Part shown: piece after piece, positions 5,972 through 10,610 of the stretch
How the letters are laid out: each line of letters opens with the position of its first letter
Position numbering within the stretch: position 1 is the first letter of the stretch
Source: Nanobdellota archaeon
GTDB lineage: Archaea > Nanobdellota > Nanobdellia > Woesearchaeales > JAGLGH01
Assembly (NCBI GenBank): GCA_023144115.1
Contig: JAGLGH010000147.1
Location: 1 to 10,610 of the forward strand
DNA: 10,610 nt
Direction: 5' to 3'
Position numbers and translations under genes: made by a program
Notes under the pieces: model-generated
Databases searched by the model: none
Seen by the model: the letters and a program-made list of their open reading frames with translations, nothing else
What the model was told of the DNA's origin: nothing

Positions 5972-6934
5972 TTAGTTAAATATGATCTTTGGTAGATTGT
6001 GACTGGATACTTCGTCTAATACTAAGAATGTGTTGTAAATTTTGATCTCGTCATAAAAATTCTTCCTTAATTGATTGATAAACTCTCTTAATTCGGAAGA
6101 ATCCTTTACTATAACTCCTATGTCAAAATCGTAGATCCCAAATTTATTATAGTGATAATAAAAAATTACTTTATTATGCATCTTGAAGTATGATTTTAAT
6201 CTGTCTTCTATTTCTTTTGAAGGTCTTCTAAGTTTAATCTGTAAACCTTGCCATTCTAATCCAAAATGTTTATGATTTATTGATATTGAATATCCTAAAA
6301 TAATATTACTTTTTTCTAGATTTTTAATTCTATTCTTTATAGCATTTGGAGTTAATTTTAGAGCAGATGATAAATCTACATAACTAATCTTCGCATTTTT
6401 ATTTAACTTTTTCAAGATTTCTATATCTGTTTTATCTATTTTTGGTTGATTTTTGTTTTTACTTATTGAAACAAGTATGTTTTCGTCTATTATTTTGTTA
6501 AAAAAATAATTCGATTCTTGAAGATTTAGAAGCATATATCCTCCAATATTCTGTTCAAAATCATTCAAAAATCTACTAATAAACTCATTTACTTCTGAGT
6601 TGGTCTTAGAAAATATATCGAATGTTAAACTCCAATTTCCAGACAAGATACCTATCCAACTTATACTTTTTTCATTTTTTAGATATTCAATAATTTGGCT
6701 TTCTTTTTCTTTATCAATTTTATCAAACTCAATAAAAACTACATACTGCTGAAATCCTAAAGAATTATAGTTGATAGATGTTACAAAGTCTTTTATTATG
6801 TCTTGTTTAATCATATTTTGAATTCTATAATAAACATTTTCTCTTGAAAGTCGAACCTTTTTCCCTATCTGTGATAAAGGTGTTCTTGAATTTTCAAGTA
6901 ATGATTTCAGTATTTTGCTATCAATTTTGTCCAT
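5972..6934 (-). CDS. Tandem-duplicated Lrp/AsnC-family regulator
   Basis: A 320-residue protein made of two Lrp/AsnC units in one chain. Unit 1 has a winged helix-turn-helix at 1-50 (DKIDSKILKSLLENSRTPLS, then RENVYYRIQNM) and an alpha/beta sensor-like domain at about 58-145. Unit 2 repeats this: helix-turn-helix at 166-215 (DKTDIEILKKLNKNAKISYV, then NAIKNRIKNLEKSNIILGY) and a second alpha/beta domain at 222-308. Normal Lrp proteins are about 150 residues and dimerise through the C-terminal domain; this one is a built-in dimer. The sensor domains lack an obvious match to the classical amino-acid-binding loop, so the ligand is unknown. ATG 6934 is supported by a TATA box 27 nt upstream. The gene is divergent from the 7054 gene, a possible target along with its own promoter. 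Confidence 0.85.
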   Translation of the reverse strand: MDKIDSKILKSLLENSRTPLSQIGKKVRLSRENVYYRIQNMIKQDIIKDFVTSINYNSLGFQQYVVFIEFDKIDKEKESQIIEYLKNEKSISWIGILSGNWSLTFDIFSKTNSEVNEFISRFLNDFEQNIGGYMLLNLQESNYFFNKIIDENILVSISKNKNQPKIDKTDIEILKKLNKNAKISYVDLSSALKLTPNAIKNRIKNLEKSNIILGYSISINHKHFGLEWQGLQIKLRRPSKEIEDRLKSYFKMHNKVIFYYHYNKFGIYDFDIGVIVKDSSELREFINQLRKNFYDEIKIYNTFLVLDEVSSHNLPKIIFN

Positions 6935-6955
6935 ATTTATGATAATGCAGTTGAG

Positions 6956-6966
6956 TTATATAAATA
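6956..6966 (-). promoter_or_regulatory. TATA box of the tandem Lrp gene
   Basis: On the minus strand TATTTATATAA is centred about 27 nt before ATG 6934, giving a leaderless start. Confidence 0.55.
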
Positions 6967-6998
6967 TTGCGTTTTCATAAAAACATAAGCCAAACTAT

Positions 6999-7008
6999 TT
7001 TTTATAGC
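6999..7008 (+). promoter_or_regulatory. TATA box of the 7054 gene
   Basis: TTTTTATAGC predicts a transcript start near 7030. That leaves a leader of about 25 nt containing the ribosome binding site AGGAG at 7041-7045, 8 nt before ATG 7054. This gene is therefore led rather than leaderless, unlike most of its neighbours. Confidence 0.5.
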
Positions 7009-7053
7009 TTGTGCGTGTTATCTTATTAATTAACCCAAATAGGAGAAAATAAA

Positions 7054-7416
7054 ATGCCACCCAGCGGATTTAGTCAAAAAGCAATAAATGGATTACTTGA
7101 ATTTGTAAAAGCAAATTATGCGACAATTGCAGATAAATATAAAAATACCTCTTTGTCAGAACAAGAATTTTTAGAAGAAACTTCAAGTAAACTAGAAGAA
7201 CAGGTTAGAACCACATTAACTGAAACATTTCCGAGTTCAGAAAGACTTAATGGAGGAGTTCAAGGTTTAACAACTTTTGTTGTAGAATGTTATAGAAATC
7301 TTGCTCAAGAAATTGTTGAGGGACAAGACAAATATCAACGACCTGTAATTGATGGAAAAGCAATTCAGAAAGAACTTGACCAAATAGGAACGTATTTAGG
7401 GAAGTTTAAAATTTAA
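7054..7416 (+). CDS. Unrecognised 120-residue helical protein
   Basis: I cannot assign a family or function. The product is a small, soluble and almost wholly helical protein starting MPPSGFSQKAINGLLEFVKA. Helices are likely at about 7-29, 34-58 (acidic, SEQEFLEETSSKLEEQVRTTL), 66-90 (GGVQGLTTFVVECYRNLAQEI) and 101-117. There is no signal peptide, membrane segment or metal motif, and one Cys (79). The start is well supported: AGGAG 8 nt upstream and a TATA box before it. It is divergent from the tandem Lrp regulator, which could control it. A strong ribosome binding site with a leader, in a window dominated by leaderless genes, suggests high or regulated expression. The stop codon is followed within 3 nt by a repeat element (7419). 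Confidence 0.75.
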   Translation: MPPSGFSQKAINGLLEFVKANYATIADKYKNTSLSEQEFLEETSSKLEEQVRTTLTETFPSSERLNGGVQGLTTFVVECYRNLAQEIVEGQDKYQRPVIDGKAIQKELDQIGTYLGKFKI

Positions 7417-7418
7417 AA

Positions 7419-7480
7419 GCCCCTCTTAATAAATTTCGAACAACGAAGTTGTGATCCTATATGTGCGTAGCGCAGAGGAG
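7419..7480. repeat. Intergenic hairpin repeat after the 7054 gene
   Basis: It begins GCCCCTC three nt after the stop codon. It contains ACAAC-GAA-GTTGT (7440-7452), a perfect 5-bp stem with a GAA triloop, then TGCG-TAG-CGCA (7464-7474), which is enclosed by TCCT (7455-7458) and AGGA (7476-7479). The first part aligns with 10066-10100: GCCCC(C)TC, then TAATAA, TTTC and ACGAAGT in the same order. No T-run follows the stems, so it is not a typical terminator. Confidence 0.55.
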
Positions 7481-7501
7481 TTCAGTTTTAAAATCAATAT
7501 G

Positions 7502-7509
7502 TTTAAATA
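7502..7509 (+). promoter_or_regulatory. TATA box of the HTH_10 regulator
   Basis: TTTAAATA is centred about 26 nt before ATG 7532, the leaderless distance. A second TATA-like CTATATAAAG (7515-7524) lies too close to this ATG to serve it. Confidence 0.5.
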
Positions 7510-7531
7510 TACCGCTATATAAAGGTTTTAT

Positions 7532-8212
7532 ATGTGGATTGCTAAAATTAAATTGTTAGATAAGAATTGTATTTTTGCTGCAAAAAATAAAAGATATAAA
7601 ATCCAGTCTTATGAGCACATCCTTACACATTATAAGAAAGGAGGATCATATTATTTCATGTCTGCACATGTCTTAATAGGTTCCATTGAAAAGAAAAAGA
7701 AGTATATTAAAGAGCTAAAAAAAGATAAGCGGATTGAACAATTAGATATTCATGGAGATTTGACAATAGAGTTGGTTAAAAAAAGCAAGTCTGAATTGGA
7801 TTTAGAAGTTTATGATTCATTTTACAATCCTGAGATAATCTTTGTAAAGCCTGCATTTGTTGATGAAGATGGATGGGAGTATTATGAAATTGGCAGTTGG
7901 AATCGAAAAGCAATTGAAAAAATAGTAGGTGCTGTCAAAAAGAATTATGAATCAAAACTGCTTAAATTTATCAATACACAAAATTATGACTTATACCTCC
8001 CTAAAATACTGCCAGATTTAAGCATTAAACAAAAAGAAGCAATATCTTTAGCAATTAAAGAAGGATATTATGAATTTCCAAAAAAAACTGAATTGAAAAA
8101 ATTAGCAGAGATTTCAAAAATATCATTTTCCACATTCAGAGAGCATCTTAAGAAAGCAGAGAATAAATTAATTCCTTTGATGCATAAAGAATACATGATA
8201 ACCTCTAAGTAG
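7532..8212 (+). CDS. HTH_10 (bacterio-opsin activator type) transcription regulator
   Basis: A 226-residue protein whose C-terminus (about 163-214) is a clear HTH_10 domain: LSIKQKEAISLAIKEGYYEF, then TELKKLAEISKISFSTFREH and LKKAENKL. This is the DNA-binding domain of archaeal Bat-like regulators. The N-terminal 150 residues match the partner domain seen in short Bat-type proteins: a beta-rich start (MWIAKIKLLDKNCIFAAKNK), then VLIGSIEKKKKYIKELKKDK and IEQLDIHGDLTIELVKKS, which looks like a small-ligand or protein-interaction fold. There is no PAS or GAF sensor, so the signal it reads is not evident. The protein is basic and cytosolic. ATG 7532 is supported by the TATA box; the region after the gene (8213-8520) holds no gene. 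Confidence 0.87.
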   Translation: MWIAKIKLLDKNCIFAAKNKRYKIQSYEHILTHYKKGGSYYFMSAHVLIGSIEKKKKYIKELKKDKRIEQLDIHGDLTIELVKKSKSELDLEVYDSFYNPEIIFVKPAFVDEDGWEYYEIGSWNRKAIEKIVGAVKKNYESKLLKFINTQNYDLYLPKILPDLSIKQKEAISLAIKEGYYEFPKKTELKKLAEISKISFSTFREHLKKAENKLIPLMHKEYMITSK

Positions 8213-8316
8213 CGGGTAAAACTTAATGTTCTAATTTTGATTTCTAATTATCATGAAAACATTATATAATTTAAGGAAAGAAAAAATTTACAAATATTTG
8301 TTTCCTTATTGATAAG

Positions 8317-8400
8317 ATTTTACAAAGTAAAATACAATCTGTGCGTGGCACCTGGACCCCTCCCGCTTTTTTTAAGAACTCAAACATGATTGAATATAAC
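8317..8400. repeat. Intergenic repeat copy 1 (left of the TrmB/barrel pair)
   Basis: It contains ATTTTAC-AAA-GTAAAAT (8317-8333, perfect 7-bp stem), GTGC-GTG-GCAC (8341-8351, perfect 4-bp stem), a C-rich GGACCCCTCCCG, and TTTTTTAAGAACTCAAA (8368-8384) followed by ATTGAA (8389-8394). Start, end and spacing match 10085-10161. It lies in the 308-nt gap 8213-8520. The rest of that gap is AT-rich and shows no gene; a GTG-started frame at 8341 is a by-product of the repeat. Confidence 0.6.
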
Positions 8401-8514
8401 TTGGGGCTTAAGTCAGGAAAGAGAGCGTTCTATCAAATGAGCTTTAGCGATAATTCAAGAACAAGAATAAATAGGCAATTTCTATTTTATCAAGCACTAA
8501 GTGCCATCTCATTA

Positions 8515-8536
8515 AAGAATTTAGGGGGTCGCTGTA
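8515..8536. repeat. Left arm of inverted repeat at the TrmB gene 3' end
   Basis: Read on the minus strand, TACAGCGACCCC is followed by CTAAATTCTTT. The arm spans the last codons and stop of the TrmB-like gene. The same 12 bases, followed by TCAATTCATTT, occur on the plus strand at 10034-10052, after the divergent barrel gene. Confidence 0.5.
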
Positions 8537-9243
8537 TTCCATATTAATTGGAAGAATTCATCATAAGATTCTGCTGCTTCTTTTTGATGAATGATGGTTC
8601 CTAGTGGTTTATCACTCCAGATGATGATGCCAATTTTATCATTTCTAATAATAGTCTCAGTAAGAGGTTCAAATCCTGCTTTTGTATAACGAACTTCTGA
8701 TTTTGGATACTTTTTCTCAGCTTTCCAATGCACAAGAGATTCATTAAAGAGTAATTTTGCTTTAATTCCTCTTTGAGATCTTTTCTTATGGTAGCTAATC
8801 CACCAAGCACCACCAAGCATAAGAGATTTTGTAGTAGAACCAAAAGTATGATGTTCTTTTCCACCAGCTTCTAATAGTTCCAAAAGTAATTCTTTAATTC
8901 CTCTTATGCCTCTAAATGTAATTATTTCTGGTTTTTCTTTTGATTCTTGTTGCTTTAGTAATAATTCTGGTAAAATTTCTTGGAAGCGTTCCTTTTTTCC
9001 GTTGATAAAGTCAATGATATGTTTAGGGTTAGCTGCTTGGTAATGGTTTCGCTTGCCCTCTTTTACAAATGTTACAAAACCTTTGTCTATAAGTTTGTTT
9101 AAGGTCATGTGAACGACAGAGTTTTGTAATCCACTTTTATCTAGAATTGGTCCAGCCGTAGATGTTCCTAATTCTAGTAGGGCAAGATAAACTTTAATCT
9201 CTGCATTGGTAAGTCCAATATCTTCTAAGATTTGTGTGTCCAT
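8521..9243 (-). CDS. TrmB-family transcription regulator
   Basis: A 240-residue protein with the TrmB layout. The N-terminal winged helix-turn-helix (about 7-74) carries the family start ILEDIGLTNAEIKVYLALLE, then recognition helix SVVHMTLNKLIDKGFV and wing KEGKRNHYQA. A short coiled-coil linker follows (76-102, KERFQEILPELLLKQQES). The C-terminal effector-like domain (107-237) has ITFRGIRGIKELLLELLEAG and GIIIWSDKPLGTIIHQKEAA. In Thermococcales TrmB proteins bind sugars or act as global regulators of sugar and glycolytic genes. This protein is shorter than sugar-binding TrmB (about 340), like the many small TrmB-like proteins of DPANN archaea, so its ligand is unknown. ATG 9243 has a TATA box 27 nt upstream. 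It is divergent from the 9391 gene across 147 nt holding a palindrome (9289-9302), which suggests control of both. Confidence 0.87.
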   Translation of the reverse strand: MDTQILEDIGLTNAEIKVYLALLELGTSTAGPILDKSGLQNSVVHMTLNKLIDKGFVTFVKEGKRNHYQAANPKHIIDFINGKKERFQEILPELLLKQQESKEKPEIITFRGIRGIKELLLELLEAGGKEHHTFGSTTKSLMLGGAWWISYHKKRSQRGIKAKLLFNESLVHWKAEKKYPKSEVRYTKAGFEPLTETIIRNDKIGIIIWSDKPLGTIIHQKEAAESYDEFFQLIWNTATP

Positions 9244-9265
9244 AACAGTTAAAATAATCTTATTC

Positions 9266-9274
9266 TATTTAAAC
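9266..9274 (-). promoter_or_regulatory. TATA box of the TrmB gene
   Basis: On the minus strand GTTTAAATA is centred about 27 nt before ATG 9243, giving a leaderless start. Confidence 0.5.
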
Positions 9275-9288
9275 ATTTTGTTTTCATC

Positions 9289-9302
9289 CTCCAAATATGG
9301 AG
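9289..9302. promoter_or_regulatory. Palindromic candidate operator in the TrmB/barrel promoter region
   Basis: CTCCA-AATA-TGGAG is a perfect 5-bp inverted repeat. It lies 9 nt upstream of the TATA box of the 9391 gene (where the BRE would be) and about 15 nt upstream of the TrmB TATA box on the other strand. A protein bound here could act on both promoters. A weaker near-palindrome AACCTCAAGGGTT (9316-9328) lies just after the 9391 TATA box. Confidence 0.4.
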
Positions 9303-9310
9303 AATAAATA

Positions 9311-9318
9311 TTTATAAC
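9311..9318 (+). promoter_or_regulatory. TATA box of the barrel-like protein gene
   Basis: TTTATAAC predicts a transcript start near 9340. The leader would be about 50 nt long and contain GAGG (9378-9381), 9 nt before ATG 9391. This is a led transcript, unlike the divergent TrmB gene. Confidence 0.5.
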
Positions 9319-9362
9319 CTCAAGGGTTACTCCTATTAAATAGCAAATACCAGAGAGATTAT

Positions 9363-9401
9363 ATGTACAAAAATGAAGAGGTAAACGAAAATGAAAAATA
9401 A
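9363..9401 (+). other. Possible 12-codon upstream ORF overlapping the barrel gene start
   Basis: ATG 9363 opens a short frame, MYKNEEVNENEK, ending at TAA 9399-9401. It covers the ribosome binding site and first codons of the 9391 gene in another frame. A GAGAG at about 9352-9356 could serve as its binding site. It may simply be chance, but its overlap with the gene start would allow translational coupling. Confidence 0.25.
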
Positions 9402-10020
9402 ATTTAAAAAAATAGTTGCTGGTGTGGCAATTGCTGCATCAATGGTATGTGGAATGCCAGATATGGCAAATGCTGGCAACTCTGCTGAAGTAATGGTAGG
9501 AAACAAAAGCACGACTTTAGATATTAAAGTTACGACAGACGTGGCTCCGAGGACTAACTTGTTCCTAAGAGGCAGAACATCAGTAGATTATCAGGGAGAA
9601 GTTAGTTATTTTGGGTTAGCTGACTTAAGCGTGAATCTTGTTGATGGTTTAGATGCCGTTGCTGAAGCCCAGTTTATACCTGATGTTGGAGTGATTCCAA
9701 GAATTGGGTTGGGATATTTCAAAAAGGCAGGTGATTTTAGCGTTTATGGTTTAGTTACAGCAGGACTGAATGGTGAAAATGTAGATGCTGAGATTCTCGC
9801 TAATATAAGATATGCTCCAAAACTTACAGATAATCTGGACTTAGTGTTAAACCTTGAGAACATTACTAATGTTGGTGAACAAGGACATAATTTTAGTGTC
9901 CAGAGACTAAGGACAGGATTGGGAGTTGATAACTACGAAGTTGGTGTCGCTGCAGATTTTACAGAAGCAGGTGGAGAAGTAACTTCAAATGTAGGAGTAT
10001 ATGCTGCAATTAAGTTTTAA
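9391..10020 (+). CDS. Secreted protein with beta-barrel-like strand pattern
   Basis: A 209-residue protein with a textbook Sec signal: basic MKNKFKK, hydrophobic IVAGVAIAASMVCG, and a cleavage site after DMANA (residue 28). The mature part is almost all amphipathic beta strands separated by short polar turns: TTLDIKVTTDV, TNLFLRGRTSVDY, GEVSYFGLADLSVNLV, LDAVAEAQFIPDV, VIPRIGLGYFKKAG, DFSVYGLVTAGLNG, VDAEILANIRYAPKL, NLDLVLNLENITNV, FSVQRLRTGLGVD, YEVGVAADF and SNVGVYAAIKF. That is about ten or more strands ending in a terminal Phe, the pattern of bacterial outer-membrane beta-barrels. No closely known family is recognised. In an archaeon an outer membrane is not expected, so it could be a soluble or surface beta protein, or acquired from a bacterium. 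Codon use looks slightly less AT-rich than its neighbours. Confidence 0.75.
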   Translation: MKNKFKKIVAGVAIAASMVCGMPDMANAGNSAEVMVGNKSTTLDIKVTTDVAPRTNLFLRGRTSVDYQGEVSYFGLADLSVNLVDGLDAVAEAQFIPDVGVIPRIGLGYFKKAGDFSVYGLVTAGLNGENVDAEILANIRYAPKLTDNLDLVLNLENITNVGEQGHNFSVQRLRTGLGVDNYEVGVAADFTEAGGEVTSNVGVYAAIKF

Positions 10021-10034
10021 TTTTTCTTTCTTTT
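10021..10034 (+). terminator. T-rich terminator of the barrel gene
   Basis: TTTTTCTTTCTTTT begins directly after the stop codon. Oligo-T tracts are the usual archaeal termination signal. Confidence 0.5.
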
Positions 10035-10052
10035 ACAGCGACCCCTCAATTC
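10034..10052. repeat. Right arm of inverted repeat after the barrel gene
   Basis: TACAGCGACCCC, then TCAATTC, is the inverted partner of 8515-8536. The two arms bracket the divergent TrmB and barrel genes, so each transcript would end in the same sequence. Confidence 0.5.
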
Positions 10053-10065
10053 ATTTTTAGAAATT

Positions 10066-10161
10066 GCCCCCTCATAATAATTTCTTTACGAAGTAAAGTG
10101 TAACTGTCCGGAGAATTACATACCCCCATTTTTTAAGAACTCAAATTTTATTGAAACTAAC
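10066..10161. repeat. Intergenic repeat copy 2 (right of the TrmB/barrel pair)
   Basis: It starts GCCCCCTCATAATAA, as at 7419. It contains CTTTAC-GAA-GTAAAG (10084-10098, perfect 6-bp stem, GAA triloop), a C-rich ACATACCCCC, then TTTTTTAAGAACTCAAA (10129-10145) and ATTGAA (10150-10155). The 10085-10161 part matches copy 1 at 8319-8400 in block order and spacing. It thus joins modules seen separately at 7419 and 8317. Confidence 0.6.
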
Positions 10162-10186
10162 ATTGATCCCTGTTATACGAAGGTGA

Positions 10187-10197
10187 GGGCGAAGCCC
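10187..10197. repeat. GAA-triloop mini-hairpin
   Basis: GGGC-GAA-GCCC is a perfect 4-bp stem with a GAA triloop. It is followed by GCGCAGAG (10201-10208), which is also present in the 7419 element (7470-7477). It lies in the gap between the repeat copy at 10066-10161 and the stop of the flavoprotein gene. The remaining sequence to 10234 shows no gene. Confidence 0.5.
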
Positions 10198-10234
10198 GAA
10201 AGCGCAGAGTCCCCTTGAGTTGAGAGCCAGCCCG

Positions 10235-10610
10235 TTAGAATTCTTCGAATACTCTTTTCCCATCTGCTTTTTTCATATTCAATAACACTTTTTTATCTTT
10301 ATCAAGATACGAAGCAACAATCTTTCCTATAAAAATTATGTGATCTCCAGAATCAACTTCTTTAAATAATTCACATTCAAAATTAATAGTTGCGTTTTTG
10401 ATTAAAGGTGATTTAATAAATTCAGCTTTTGCAGTTTCTATTTTCGATTCAGCAAACTTGTCAAATTCATTTCCATGTTTTGAGCCAAATAATAAAAGCG
10501 ATTCTTCAAGTTCTTTGTTTGGAACTGCGATAACAAATTCTTTACTTTGCTGAATTAATTTATGAGTATATCCTTTTTTAGATAAAGAAACTGCAAAAAG
10601 CGGTGGTTCC
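10235..10610 (-). CDS. Flavin-reductase-like FMN-binding protein, N-terminus outside window
   Basis: The last 124 residues of a minus-strand gene are visible, ending at TAA 10237-10235. The protein is a split-barrel flavoprotein of the flavin reductase-like family (PF01613). It shows PPLFAVSLSKKGYTHKLIQQ (substrate/FMN strand region), SKEFVIAVPNKELEESLLLF, FGSKHGNEFDKFAES (the slot where relatives have C/G-x-x-S-G-x-x-x-DKF), NATINFECELFKEVDSGDH and HIIFIGKIVASYLDKD. Relatives bind FMN and reduce flavin with NAD(P)H, or act as flavin-dependent oxidoreductases (for example HpaC or DIM6-type). Archaeal members include flavoproteins of unknown partner. The usual C-G-x-x-S-G is replaced by FGSKHG, a change of unclear effect. 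The start codon and promoter lie beyond 10610. Confidence 0.82.
   Translation of the reverse strand, partial: EPPLFAVSLSKKGYTHKLIQQSKEFVIAVPNKELEESLLLFGSKHGNEFDKFAESKIETAKAEFIKSPLIKNATINFECELFKEVDSGDHIIFIGKIVASYLDKDKKVLLNMKKADGKRVFEEF

Noticed and set aside
8341..8547. GTG-started 68-codon frame
   Set aside because: It begins inside a hairpin of the repeat element, has no ribosome binding site or TATA box at the right distance, and its first part only translates repeat sequence also found at 10129.
9328..9338. TACTCCTATTA resembling the Thermococcales TrmB box TACT-N3-AGTA
   Set aside because: It has one mismatch in eight fixed positions in an AT-rich leader, which is too weak, and small TrmB-like proteins need not share that site.
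8515..10052. Inverted repeat as ends of an insertion sequence
   Set aside because: The enclosed genes encode a regulator and a secreted protein, no transposase is present, and no target-site duplication is visible next to the arms.
7419..10197. Intergenic repeats as a CRISPR array
   Set aside because: Copies are few, far apart, of different make-up, and separated by genes. There are no regular spacers or cas genes.

Overview
The window is AT-rich and reads as a small-genome archaeon. Most genes have a TATA box (TTTATAAA, TTTAAATA or similar) centred about 25-28 nt upstream of the start codon, which is the spacing of leaderless archaeal transcripts; a few have GAGG-type ribosome binding sites. 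The regulators also belong to families typical of Archaea: TrmB, HTH_10 (bacterio-opsin-activator type) and a duplicated Lrp/AsnC protein. Together with a FISUMP-domain remnant and short orphan genes, this suggests a DPANN lineage (Woesearchaeota or Pacearchaeota-like). That placement is inferred from gene character, not from a marker gene.

Layout. 1-1110: the 3' end of a secreted FISUMP-domain protein, then a lipoprotein-type metallo-beta-lactamase-fold gene whose frame is broken by a stop inside its last conserved motif. 1175-1960: a TatD-family metallohydrolase. 2039-3522 (minus): a two-gene operon of a RimB-like retropepsin-fold protein followed by a RimK-like ATP-grasp ligase. 3627-4217 (minus): an HD-domain phosphohydrolase. 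4496-5077 (minus): a VTT/DedA-like membrane protein. 5245-5829: an unrecognised 194-residue protein. 5972-6934 (minus): a tandem Lrp/AsnC regulator, divergent from an unrecognised 120-residue protein at 7054-7416. 7532-8212: an HTH_10 regulator. 8521-9243 (minus): a TrmB-like regulator, divergent from 9391-10020, a signal-peptide protein with beta-barrel-like strands. 10235-10610 (minus): the C-terminal part of a flavin-reductase-like flavoprotein.

The genes do not form one pathway. The clear functional pairs are RimB/RimK, probably C-terminal glutamate addition and its processing, and the TrmB-like regulator with its divergent secreted-protein neighbour, which share a promoter region containing a palindrome.

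The least explained signal is between genes. Regions at about 4302-4339, 5871-5970, 7419-7480, 8317-8400 and 10034-10200 hold short perfect hairpins, several with a GAA triloop closed by a C-G pair (CGAAG), plus longer blocks shared between sites. They look like members of one modular intergenic repeat family. Two related copies flank the TrmB/barrel pair as direct repeats, and a separate 12-bp inverted repeat marks the 3' ends of those two genes.
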